Shown here: one piece after another, positions 1 through 7,027 of the stretch
Layout of the letters: each line of letters opens with the position of its first letter
Numbering within the stretch: position 1 is the first letter of the stretch
NCBI GenBank assembly: GCA_030523505.1
Contig: JAUNIK010000086.1
Span: forward strand, 1 to 9,129
Direction of reading: 5' to 3'
Length of the DNA: 9,129 nucleotides
Origin: Prevotellaceae bacterium
GTDB taxonomy: Bacteria > Bacteroidota > Bacteroidia > Bacteroidales > Bacteroidaceae
Notes under the pieces: model-generated
Database searches by the model: none
Told to the model about the DNA's origin: nothing
The model's input: the letters and a program-made list of their open reading frames with translations, nothing else
Position numbers and translations under genes: made by a program

Positions 1-2206
1 TGTCCATGATGGCTGATAGCTCTTCCTGATTGTGTACACGTAACTCTATTGTACCATCGAAGATGTCATCATGTGTGGCGATGTTCAGACTGCGTATATC
101 GATATTCATATCGCTTGACAGTACTTCAGCCACATCGTGAATCATTCCACCGCGGTCGATACCTCGTATCTGCAACTTAGCACCGAACAGACGGTCGTAG
201 AGGATATCCCAACGAACATCGAGTATTCTGTCGCCATAGCTTGACTTCAGCGCATTTGCCACACTGCACGAACGCTTGTGGATAACTACCTGGTTGTGGC
301 TGTCGATGAAACCAAGGATATCGTCGCCTGGGATAGGCTTGCAGCACTCAGGGAAGTTGAAACTTGCCAGATTGTCTTCTGTGACATATATCGTCTGCTT
401 GCGGTTAAAATCCTTGCCGACAGTGAACTTTGACTCATCGGTCACCTGTTCCTTCTTCTCCTTGTTGCTCTTGAGGAATGGCACATACTTACGCCATTTA
501 CCCTTGTTCAAACCCTTTCCGCGTGCTGCATTGTAGAGCTTGTCGTCGAGGGCAATGCTGGTCTTTGCTATTTCCTGGAAGAGAATCTCGTGCTTGCTGA
601 ACTCATAAACCTGACAGATAGTGTCGAGCACCGAGGTGGTCATCTCAATGTCTTTCTCGTGGAGCCATTCCTGAAGCATCATCTCACCGTTCTTCTGCAT
701 CTCGCGAGCCTCGCGACGCAGGGCTGCCTGAATCTTGCTACGAGCCTTGGCTGTTGTGACGAAGTCCTCCCAGCTGGCGTGCACCTTCTGCGATTTCGAT
801 GTGAGAATCTCCACCTGGTCGCCACCCTGGAGTTTGTGGCTTAGTGGCACCAGTTTATGGTTCACCTTCGCACCGATACAATGGGTGCCGAGGAAGGTGT
901 GAATCTGGAATGCGAAGTCGAGGGCAGTACATCCGGCAGGCATGGTGACAATCTCGCCTTTAGGGGTGAAAACGAATATCTCGCTTGCAAACAAGTTGAG
1001 CTTGATGGAATCGAGGAAGTCCATAGCGTCAGGCTGTGGATCATCGAGAATCTCCTTGATAGTACCAATCCAGTTGTTGAGCTCGCCTTCATCGTTGCGT
1101 TCACCCTTGCCCTCCTTGTACTTCCAGTGTGCGGCAAAGCCCTGTTCAGCCAGCTCGTTCATTCGCTCAGAACGAATCTGTACCTCAATCCATCGTCCCT
1201 GCTTACTCATAAGAGTGACGTGCAGAGCCTGATATCCATTTGCCTTAGGATGGTTCAGCCAGTCGCGCAGACGGTCAGGATGAGCCTTATAGAGTTTGCT
1301 GATGGCAACATAAATCTTGAAGCACTCGTTGATTTCCTCCTCGTGGCAACTAGGAGTATAGATGATGCGCACTGCAAGGATGTCGAATATCTCTTCGAAG
1401 GTGACATGCTTGTTCTGCATCTTGTTCCAGATGGAATACGGACTCTTTACACGAGCCTTGATCTCGTATTTGATACCCATCTGGTCGAGAGCCTCGCGGA
1501 TAGGAGCAGTGAAAAGGTCGAAGAGCTTATCGCGGTCGTCTTGTGAGATAGACAGTTTACGCTCGATAGCCTCGTAGGTCTCGGGATGCTCGAACTTGAA
1601 ACTGAGGTTCTCGAGTTCGGTTTTTATCTTGTTCAGTCCGAGACGGTTTGCCAGTGGAGCATAGAGATAGAGCGTCTCACCTGCGATTTTATACTGCTTG
1701 CTTGCTGGTTGGGCATCGAGTGTGCGCATATTGTGCAGACGGTCGCATATCTTTATAAGGATCACGCGAATGTCGTCGCTCATTGTCAGCAGCAACTTCT
1801 TGAAATTCTCGGTCTGCTGTGAGGCGTGGTCGCCGAATATTCCACCGGAGATTTTTGTCAGTCCATCGACGATCTGTGCCACCTTCGGACCGAACAGGTT
1901 CTCGATATCCTCGATGGTATAGTCGGTATCCTCCACAACATCGTGAAGCAGTGCTGCACAGATACTCGTTGAACCAAGTCCCATCTCTTCGCTGGCAATC
2001 TGTGCCACTTCGATAGGGTGCATTATGTATGGCTCGCCAGAGAGACGCTTCACACCTTTGTGGGCCTGGCGTGCAAAATTGAAAGCCTTGGTGATGATAT
2101 CAACCTTCTTACGATGGTTGGAAGACATGTATGAATCAACCAGACGCTGGAAGGCCTGATCAACCATCAGCTCGCTTTCTGTCTTTTTTACAAGTTCCTC
2201 TGCCAT
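1..2206 (-). CDS. relA/spoT: Bifunctional RelA/SpoT-type (p)ppGpp synthetase/hydrolase, 3' end beyond the window
   Basis: A long RSH enzyme that makes and degrades (p)ppGpp in the cytoplasm. I translated the minus strand from the ATG at 2206; it stays open for 735 codons to the window edge, about the full usual length, so only the end of the ACT domain should be missing. Domains in order: HD hydrolase about 25-200, with likely metal ligands H49, H88-D89 and D155 and the E92-D93 pair; synthetase about 230-360, with D275 in FDILAVR and E341 in EVQIR; TGS about 407-468; helical region; Cys/His motif with C621-C622, H643 and C647; ACT from about 665. Both catalytic centres look intact, so I infer a bifunctional enzyme. 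The usual RxKD motif reads RLRD (312-315). It is last of the minus-strand genes seen here, 54 nt after the lytic transglycosylase, with no convincing promoter of its own. Confidence 0.95.
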   Translation of the reverse strand, partial: MAEELVKKTESELMVDQAFQRLVDSYMSSNHRKKVDIITKAFNFARQAHKGVKRLSGEPYIMHPIEVAQIASEEMGLGSTSICAALLHDVVEDTDYTIEDIENLFGPKVAQIVDGLTKISGGIFGDHASQQTENFKKLLLTMSDDIRVILIKICDRLHNMRTLDAQPASKQYKIAGETLYLYAPLANRLGLNKIKTELENLSFKFEHPETYEAIERKLSISQDDRDKLFDLFTAPIREALDQMGIKYEIKARVKSPYSIWNKMQNKHVTFEEIFDILAVRIIYTPSCHEEEINECFKIYVAISKLYKAHPDRLRDWLNHPKANGYQALHVTLMSKQGRWIEVQIRSERMNELAEQGFAAHWKYKEGKGERNDEGELNNWIGTIKEILDDPQPDAMDFLDSIKLNLFASEIFVFTPKGEIVTMPAGCTALDFAFQIHTFLGTHCIGAKVNHKLVPLSHKLQGGDQVEILTSKSQKVHASWEDFVTTAKARSKIQAALRREAREMQKNGEMMLQEWLHEKDIEMTTSVLDTICQVYEFSKHEILFQEIAKTSIALDDKLYNAARGKGLNKGKWRKYVPFLKSNKEKKEQVTDESKFTVGKDFNRKQTIYVTEDNLASFNFPECCKPIPGDDILGFIDSHNQVVIHKRSCSVANALKSSYGDRILDVRWDILYDRLFGAKLQIRGIDRGGMIHDVAEVLSSDMNIDIRSLNIATHDDIFDGTIELRVHNQEELSAIMD

Positions 2207-2260
2207 AATTGAATTGTTTTAGTCCTACGATAGAGAATTTTGTTGAAAAGAGTTTGGTGT

Positions 2261-3625
2261 TTACTTCACGCGGATCTTCTTGCCGGCACGGATGTTGCTA
2301 CCCTTAATGCTTGGGTTGAGGCGCTTGAGTTTTGCAACAGTCGTTCCGTTGCGCTTTGCGATAGCAGAAAGGGTATCACCCTGACGGATTGTTGCCGAAC
2401 GGCCACGAGCACTGCTTCTTCCTCTGCGTGAACGGGAAGAACGCTTTGAACTTACGGCAGGTGCTGACGATGTGTCAACCTCTACGGTGCTGCGCTTTGT
2501 CAACAGTTCGTCGGCGCGATATGCATAGATAGAATCCTGATTGTCGATGAATGCGATGATGTCTTTTGGTTGGAGTCGCAATACCGATGGGCGTGAACCA
2601 CCATTTACGACACTGCGGCGATACTGAGGGTTGAGGCTCTCGATTTCTTTAACAGAAACACCGAGCACACCTGCAATCTGCTCGAAATGAACATCGCGGT
2701 CAACCATTATGGTATCGGTCTTTGATGGCAGTGAAGCAATCATCGGACAAATGTTGTGCTCGCAGTAGTAGCTCATGATATAGTTTGCAGCGATGAATGC
2801 AGGCACATAGCCACGAGTCTCGCGAGGGAGATATGGATAGATTTTCCAATAGTCCTTCACACCACCGGCACGGTGGATAGCCTTGTTTACATTCTCTGGG
2901 CCGCAGTTGTATGATGCGATTACCAGATGCCAGTCACCGAAAATCTTATAGAGATCGGAGAGATAATGGGCTGCTGCATACGATGCCTTGATAGGGTCGC
3001 GACGGTCGTCCACGAGTGAGTTCACTTCGAGACCATACTGCTTTCCTGTAGCGAGCATGAACTGCCAAAGGCCAGTAGCACCTACACGCGACACTGCATT
3101 AGGATTAAGTGCCGACTCGATGACAGGCAGATATTTCAACTCCAATGGAAGACCGTAGGTTTCGAGAGCCTGCTCGAAGATAGGCATGTAGAAATTCGAA
3201 GAACCGAGCATTATGCTCACTGTGCGGCGCAGACGACCTGAATAGCGGTCGATACAGTCTTGCACAACACTGTTGTATGGCATCTCGATGATTGTAGGGA
3301 GACGAGAGAGACGAGCCTGGTAAACCTCAGGATCGTATGTTGGGTTTACATTCTGGAAGTTGCACTCGCTGTCAACCTGAAGATACTGCTGGGTGTTGTA
3401 AAGTTCCAGAAGACTGTCAACCTCAAGGCTGAGGGCTTCCGGCAGTTCGATGTCACCGATAGTATCAGCTTCGTCAACCTCTTCTTCATCTTCTTCGTCG
3501 TCTTCTTCGACAGCAATGATTTCTGTATCCTCCTCCTCGTCGTCAATATCTACTTCTACCTGAGCGAGTGAAGTCACTGGGAATGCAAAAAGCATTGCTG
3601 CTATCAAATACTGGATTTTCTTCAT
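2261..3625 (-). CDS. mltD: MltD-like membrane-bound/secreted lytic murein transglycosylase with LysM
   Basis: Predicted periplasmic lytic transglycosylase that cuts the MurNAc-GlcNAc bond of peptidoglycan, 454 aa. Residues 1-21 form a signal peptide (MKK, hydrophobic core, cleavage after SLA); there is no lipobox cysteine, so unlike E. coli MltD it is probably not a lipoprotein. Residues 24-60 are a very acidic Asp/Glu run. The SLT domain spans about 135-290: catalytic Glu is probably E170 in PVIESALNP, followed by GATGLWQFM (182-190) and the ASYNCGPENV segment (237-246). Residues about 307-350 look like a diverged LysM, then a Ser/Arg-rich basic linker (393-411) and a clear LysM at 412-454 (RQGDTLSAIAKRNGT). 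It lies between the DUF5683 gene (60 nt) and the RSH gene (54 nt), probably in one operon. The family call is firm; exact substrate preference cannot be read from sequence. Confidence 0.93.
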   Translation of the reverse strand: MKKIQYLIAAMLFAFPVTSLAQVEVDIDDEEEDTEIIAVEEDDEEDEEEVDEADTIGDIELPEALSLEVDSLLELYNTQQYLQVDSECNFQNVNPTYDPEVYQARLSRLPTIIEMPYNSVVQDCIDRYSGRLRRTVSIMLGSSNFYMPIFEQALETYGLPLELKYLPVIESALNPNAVSRVGATGLWQFMLATGKQYGLEVNSLVDDRRDPIKASYAAAHYLSDLYKIFGDWHLVIASYNCGPENVNKAIHRAGGVKDYWKIYPYLPRETRGYVPAFIAANYIMSYYCEHNICPMIASLPSKTDTIMVDRDVHFEQIAGVLGVSVKEIESLNPQYRRSVVNGGSRPSVLRLQPKDIIAFIDNQDSIYAYRADELLTKRSTVEVDTSSAPAVSSKRSSRSRRGRSSARGRSATIRQGDTLSAIAKRNGTTVAKLKRLNPSIKGSNIRAGKKIRVK

Positions 3626-3646
3626 AATATAAATATTGCTTTTTGG

Positions 3647-3683
3647 AGCGGCAAGCCGCTGATTAGGTGGGGATGATACCCAC
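3647..3683. other. Two small hairpins between the DUF5683 gene and mltD
   Basis: AGCGGC-AA-GCCGCT (3647-3660) is a perfect inverted repeat, best folded as a 5-bp stem with a 4-nt loop. GTGGG (3667-3671) and CCCAC (3679-3683) form a second 5-bp stem with a 7-nt loop. On the minus-strand mRNA both fall in the 60-nt gap before mltD, with no U-run after them, so they look more like processing or stability structures than terminators. Confidence 0.4.
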
Positions 3684-3685
3684 TG

Positions 3686-4360
3686 TTAGAAATTCAGAGA
3701 ACACTGCACTCCCACACCTCCGCCTTGCAACGGGTTGCGTGAAGTGCCGTTGATGTATGCCGGTTCTACACGGAGACTCAAATCATCGGAGATGTTGAAC
3801 TCGGAGAGTGAAGCATCGACATAAGCATCCACAATACTCAAGGCGTAAACGCCTATGATGCAGAACAGACTAAGATCGCGATAACGGCGGAAACGGTCGG
3901 TACGCTTTTGGAACAATGTCGTGTAACGCGCCTTGTTCGTGTCGTCAATTACCTGTCCGAAATGCAGGAACTGGTTATAGCTGTCGGTCGAAGGATCATC
4001 ATCGATGATATCGAGGTAAGCCTGCTTATAGTCGCTGTACATCTGGTTGTTCCAGCCGTATGCATATCCGCAACCTACAAAGCCACCCATGAAGATAGGC
4101 AGTTTCCAGAACTTGCGGTTATACACCTGACCGGCACCTGGACATACGATGGCAAGCCACATGGCGCGCTTTGCATTCGGACGCCATGTGCTCCAGTTGC
4201 GCTTCATCTTCACCTCTTTGCCAACGAGCATGGAGAGAGAGTCGGTGGTGAACACCTGTTCATCCTCGACTATCGTTTCCTGTGCTGCGCAGGTCATAGT
4301 GACGAGCATCATAGCGCAAGCCAGTATGCATCTGATATATGTCGACTTCAATACCTTCAA
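3686..4360 (-). CDS. DUF5683-type envelope protein of unknown function, TTG start
   Basis: A 224-aa protein that I recognise from its position and its PGAGQVYNRKFWK motif (74-86) as the DUF5683 type found next to parB in Bacteroidetes; its function is unknown. The N-terminus looks like a signal peptide (basic start, hydrophobic 9-23, probable cleavage after CAA at 26). Hydrophobic stretches at about 66-75, 87-103 and 163-180 could be membrane helices, and the protein ends in Phe. The start codon is TTG at 4358-4360: it is the first possible start after the in-frame parB stop, and the next Met codons (17, 18) would remove the basic N-terminus of the signal peptide. Only 3 nt separate it from the parB stop, so translational coupling is likely. 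The short motif around PGAGQ resembles small TM2-like membrane proteins. Gene identity is solid; role is open. Confidence 0.85.
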   Translation of the reverse strand: MKVLKSTYIRCILACAMMLVTMTCAAQETIVEDEQVFTTDSLSMLVGKEVKMKRNWSTWRPNAKRAMWLAIVCPGAGQVYNRKFWKLPIFMGGFVGCGYAYGWNNQMYSDYKQAYLDIIDDDPSTDSYNQFLHFGQVIDDTNKARYTTLFQKRTDRFRRYRDLSLFCIIGVYALSIVDAYVDASLSEFNISDDLSLRVEPAYINGTSRNPLQGGGVGVQCSLNF

Positions 4361-4363
4361 TGC

Positions 4364-5272
4364 TTAGCCCTTCATCTTATCAAAAAGGTTCATGATACGC
4401 TCCAGTTCCTCGGCATTGTCGAAACCGATGCTGATTTTTCCCTTGCCCTTTGGCGATACTGCCATCTGGATCTTTGTTCCGAAGAACTTCGAAATCTGGT
4501 CACGCAAAGCCTCATATTCCTTTGGCAATTTCGCTGCCTCACGGATGGTCTTTCTATCGTTCTGCTGACCTTCATTCCCCTTAAGTCTCTGCACCATCTC
4601 CTCAACCTGGCGTACATTGTAATCGTTCTTCACGATTTCATCGTAAGCCTTTACCTGAAGCGATGGACTGTCGAGAGCCAAAAGAGCACGGGCGTGTCCC
4701 ATAGTGATGTCCTTCTTTTGCAATGCCATTTGCACTTGTGCAGGGAGACGCAACAAACGGAGTGAGTTGGTGACAGCAGTACGGCTCTTACCTACACGCT
4801 GGGCAACCTTCTCTTGGGTGATACCCTCATTCTCCATAATCTGCTGGTAAGCCAAAGCTACCTCGATATCGTTGAGATCCTCGCGCTGGATGTTCTCAAC
4901 GAGAGCCATCGTCATGATGCTTGCATCGTCGAGGGTGCGCACATAAGCTGGAATTGTAGCAATACCAGCCTTCTGTGTTGCTCTCCAACGACGCTCACCG
5001 GCGATGATCATATATCGGTTTTCCGAAATCTGGTGGAGGGTGATTGGTTGGATGATACCAATCTCGCTGATGCTGTTAGCCAATTCCTGAAGGGCCACCT
5101 CGTCGAATTCACGGCGTGGCTGGTTTGGATTGGCTTCAATCATCTCTACCGGAATCTCGCTGATGGTTGTAGAACCTTCTGTCCTAACAGCCTCTGTTGA
5201 TATAAGAGCGTCAAGACCGCGACCTAATGCGCTGCTCTTTGCTCCTGAAGTAAATTTCTTTTTTACAGCCAT
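4364..5272 (-). CDS. parB: Chromosome partitioning protein ParB
   Basis: Chromosomal ParB/Spo0J, 302 aa, a CTP-dependent DNA clamp that loads at parS sites near the origin and stimulates ParA. The N-terminus has LGRGLDALI (16-24), the conserved ParA-activating segment. The ParB/CTP-binding domain runs about 38-130, with NPNQPRREF (48-56), GERRWRA (92-98) and ENIQRE (126-131). A helix-turn-helix follows at about 150-172 (ITQEKVAQRVGKSRTAVTNSL), and the C-terminal dimerisation domain covers about 240-300. ATG start at 5272, 22 nt after parA. The stop codon is TAA and the next gene begins two codons later in the same frame. Length and all motifs are normal for a chromosomal ParB rather than a plasmid one. 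I found no canonical parS in the window. Confidence 0.97.
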   Translation of the reverse strand: MAVKKKFTSGAKSSALGRGLDALISTEAVRTEGSTTISEIPVEMIEANPNQPRREFDEVALQELANSISEIGIIQPITLHQISENRYMIIAGERRWRATQKAGIATIPAYVRTLDDASIMTMALVENIQREDLNDIEVALAYQQIMENEGITQEKVAQRVGKSRTAVTNSLRLLRLPAQVQMALQKKDITMGHARALLALDSPSLQVKAYDEIVKNDYNVRQVEEMVQRLKGNEGQQNDRKTIREAAKLPKEYEALRDQISKFFGTKIQMAVSPKGKGKISIGFDNAEELERIMNLFDKMKG

Positions 5273-5294
5273 AGTTGACTTTCCTTTTTAACCT

Positions 5295-6059
5295 TTAGCT
5301 ATTCTTCTGAATAATCTCCTTTGCCAGTGAGAGGTGGTTCTTTGCACCTGCTGAATTAGCATCGTAGAGGATTACTGGCAGACCATGAGAAGGACTCTCC
5401 GAGAGTTTCACATTACGCTGGATGACAGTCTTGAATACCAACTCCTGGAAATGGCGCTTCACCTCGTCGTAAATCTGGTTTGCAAGACGCAGACGAGAGT
5501 CGTACATCGTCAGGAGGAATCCCTCAATCTCCAAACTTGGATTGAGTTTGCTCTTGATAATCTTGATAGTGTTGAGCAACTTTGTGATACCCTCCAGTGC
5601 AAAGTATTCACACTGAACAGGGATGATTACCGAGTCGGCGGCAGTGAGTGCGTTAACGGTGATGAGGCCGAGCGACGGACTGCAGTCGATGAGAATATAG
5701 TCATATTCGTCCTTTACCGGTGCAAGGATTTCTTTAAGCAGTTTCTCGCGGTTCTCCAGGTTGAGCATCTCGATTTCAGCACCAACAAGGTCGATGTGAC
5801 TTGGCACGATGTCAAGACCTTCAACATCAGTTGTATAGATTGCCTCGTGAATATCGGTGTCGTTGATGATGCACTCGTAGATAGAGCATTCAACATCGTT
5901 GAGGTCAACACCAAGACCACTCGATGCGTTAGCCTGTGGGTCAGCGTCGATCAAGAGCACAGATTTCTCGAGTGTTGCAAGTGAGGCAGCGAGGTTCATA
6001 GATGTTGTTGTCTTACCAACGCCACCTTTCTGGTTTGCCAATGCAATGATTTTTCCCAT
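5295..6059 (-). CDS. parA: Chromosome partitioning ATPase ParA (Soj)
   Basis: ParA/Soj ATPase, 254 aa, which works with ParB to move replicated origins apart: ATP-bound dimers sit on the nucleoid and are released by ParB. The deviant Walker A motif KGGVGKTTT is at 11-19, with signature lysine K11 and P-loop lysine K16. The A' motif LLIDADPQ is at 35-42 and Walker B ILIDCSPS at 122-129. There is no N-terminal HTH extension, as expected for a small chromosomal (type Ib-like) ParA. It is the first gene of the minus-strand cluster; a Bacteroidetes-type -7 box lies about 75 nt upstream of its ATG, giving a leader of roughly 65-70 nt with a stem-loop near its 5' end. The pairing with parB 22 nt downstream confirms the identity. 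Confidence 0.97.
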   Translation of the reverse strand: MGKIIALANQKGGVGKTTTSMNLAASLATLEKSVLLIDADPQANASSGLGVDLNDVECSIYECIINDTDIHEAIYTTDVEGLDIVPSHIDLVGAEIEMLNLENREKLLKEILAPVKDEYDYILIDCSPSLGLITVNALTAADSVIIPVQCEYFALEGITKLLNTIKIIKSKLNPSLEIEGFLLTMYDSRLRLANQIYDEVKRHFQELVFKTVIQRNVKLSESPSHGLPVILYDANSAGAKNHLSLAKEIIQKNS

Positions 6060-6071
6060 ATATTGTAAATG

Positions 6072-6083
6072 ATTTGTTCAAAT
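6072..6083. repeat. Short perfect inverted repeat upstream of parA
   Basis: ATTTG-TT-CAAAT, a perfect 5+5 inverted repeat with a 2-nt spacer, ends 13 nt before the parA start codon in the parA leader. It may be chance in AT-rich sequence, or a small operator or RNA structure. No protein can be assigned to it. Confidence 0.3.
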
Positions 6084-6102
6084 AATATACTTTTTCTGTC
6101 GT

Positions 6103-6123
6103 GCGGAATGATAAAAATCCCGC
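6103..6123 (-). promoter_or_regulatory. Predicted 5' stem-loop of the parA transcript
   Basis: On the minus-strand RNA, GCGGGA and UUCCGC can form a 6-bp stem (one G-U pair) around a 9-nt loop. If transcription starts about 6 nt past the -7 box, near 6127, this hairpin sits almost at the 5' end of the mRNA, where it could protect the message from decay. No U-run follows, so it is not an intrinsic terminator. Confidence 0.4.
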
Positions 6124-6132
6124 CGTAGTTTG

Positions 6133-6140
6133 CAAAGGTA
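6133..6140 (-). promoter_or_regulatory. Bacteroidetes-type -7 box for parA
   Basis: The minus strand reads TACCTTTG, a full match to the Bacteroidetes sigma-ABfr -7 consensus TAnnTTTG, followed by CA. It faces parA and would start transcription near 6127. The -33 element is weak: TTATG at 6165-6161 with a 20-nt spacer is the best candidate, and it lies inside the palindrome at 6151-6176. Confidence 0.75.
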
Positions 6141-6150
6141 CGAAAATTTG

Positions 6151-6176
6151 TTGATATTACCATAAGGTAATAGCAA
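6151..6176. promoter_or_regulatory. 26-nt imperfect palindrome in the parA promoter, candidate operator
   Basis: The left arm TTG-A-TATTACC and right arm GGTAATA-G-CAA flank a 4-nt ATAA centre; 10 of 11 positions in each arm pair. The site begins 11 bp upstream of the parA -7 box, so it covers the spacer and -33 zone, and it lies between the two divergent promoters. A dimeric regulator bound here would block parA and perhaps affect surE. It does not resemble the known parS consensus. The regulator is unknown. Confidence 0.5.
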
Positions 6177-6234
6177 TATTTGAAATTAATGTAGGTTTTT
6201 AAGGAATGTTAAGGTGATTCTCAAAAAATATCTA

Positions 6235-6242
6235 TACCTTTG
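6235..6242 (+). promoter_or_regulatory. Bacteroidetes-type -7 box for surE-lpxB
   Basis: TACCTTTG matches TAnnTTTG exactly and is followed by CA, the same eight bases as the parA box on the other strand. The predicted start near 6248 leaves a leader of only about 13 nt before the surE ATG. This also excludes the in-frame TTG at 6240 as the surE start because it lies within the box. No clear -33 element is visible; TGTTAA at 6207-6212 is a weak candidate. Confidence 0.75.
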
Positions 6243-6260
6243 CAATGTAGATTGATTATT

Positions 6261-7025
6261 ATGGAAAATCAGAGACCTCTTATATTAATATCCAACGACG
6301 ATGGATATCAGGCGAAGGGCATCAACGAACTGGTTCGTATGGTTCGTGGCTTTGGCGATATCATCGTTTGTGCTCCTGAAGGTCACCGTTCAGGACAGTC
6401 ACGTGCCTTCAGTATGACACCTCTCACAATGAAGAAAGTGAGTGAAGAACCAGGCATCACGGTATATGCTTGTTCGGGAACTCCTGTCGATTGTGTGAAG
6501 ATGGCTTACCATCAGGTGTGTCCTCGTAAGCCCGATCTTGTGCTTGGTGGCATCAACCACGGTGATAATGCCAGCACAAACTCGCATTATAGTGGTACTG
6601 TGGGCATCGTGATAGAGGGTGCGATGAAGTTCATCCCTTCCATCGCCTTCTCGCTATGTGATTATCGCCCTGATGCAGACTTCGAACCAATGACAAACAT
6701 CGTCCAGAACCTTGTACAGAAAGTATTGGAAAACGGTCTGCCGGAATATACTTGTTTGAATGTCAACTTCCCTCTCGTTGATGACGTGAAAGGAGTGAAA
6801 CTGTGTCGTATGGCTCATGGTCACTGGCGTAAGGAGGTAGAAAAGCGCACCCATCCTACAGGTATGATGAACTACTATTGGATGACGGGCTTTTACCAGA
6901 ATGATGAACCGGAGGCTGAGGATACCGATGCGTGGGCTTTGGCTAATGGGTATGTGTCGATAACACCGCTTACCGTCGATTCAACTGATTTCAAAGCATT
7001 AAAAGAAATTGAAAAATTCTTCTAG
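6261..7025 (+). CDS. surE: 5'/3'-nucleotidase SurE
   Basis: SurE family phosphatase, 254 aa, which hydrolyses nucleoside 5'- and 3'-monophosphates (and in some species polyphosphate) using a divalent metal in the cytoplasm. The N-terminus has the hallmark SNDDG (11-15), giving metal ligands D13 and D14. S44 in GHRSGQS and N99 in GGINHGDN complete the expected metal site. SGTPVDCVK (72-80) and HYSGTVG are also family motifs. I chose the ATG at 6261: the upstream TTG at 6240 overlaps the promoter -7 box and would add seven residues absent from the family. The TAG stop is 2 nt before lpxB, so the two genes are surely co-transcribed. Why a nucleotidase travels with lipid A synthesis is not evident. 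Confidence 0.95.
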   Translation: MENQRPLILISNDDGYQAKGINELVRMVRGFGDIIVCAPEGHRSGQSRAFSMTPLTMKKVSEEPGITVYACSGTPVDCVKMAYHQVCPRKPDLVLGGINHGDNASTNSHYSGTVGIVIEGAMKFIPSIAFSLCDYRPDADFEPMTNIVQNLVQKVLENGLPEYTCLNVNFPLVDDVKGVKLCRMAHGHWRKEVEKRTHPTGMMNYYWMTGFYQNDEPEAEDTDAWALANGYVSITPLTVDSTDFKALKEIEKFF

Positions 7026-7027
7026 AC

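Noticed and set aside
857..1546. Plus-strand 229-codon open frame
   Set aside because: It lies fully antisense to the RSH gene, whose minus-strand frame has intact catalytic motifs; the plus-strand translation has no recognisable domain.
3908..4765. Plus-strand 285-codon open frame
   Set aside because: It runs antisense across both the DUF5683 gene and parB, matches no family I know, and is explained by codon use of the real genes.
4854..4861. TAGCTTTG on the minus strand as an internal promoter
   Set aside because: It is inside the parB coding sequence with no supporting -33 element.
5385..5984. Plus-strand 199-codon open frame
   Set aside because: Antisense shadow of parA with no domain features.
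6240..6260. Longer SurE starting at TTG 6240
   Set aside because: The TTG overlaps the promoter -7 box and lies upstream of the predicted transcription start; the ATG at 6261 fits the family N-terminus.
6400..6405. CACGTG core that could mark a parS site near parAB
   Set aside because: The flanks do not match the TGTTnCACGTGnAACA consensus (at most one of ten flanking bases agrees), and the site lies inside surE. No other CACGTG-centred match was seen.
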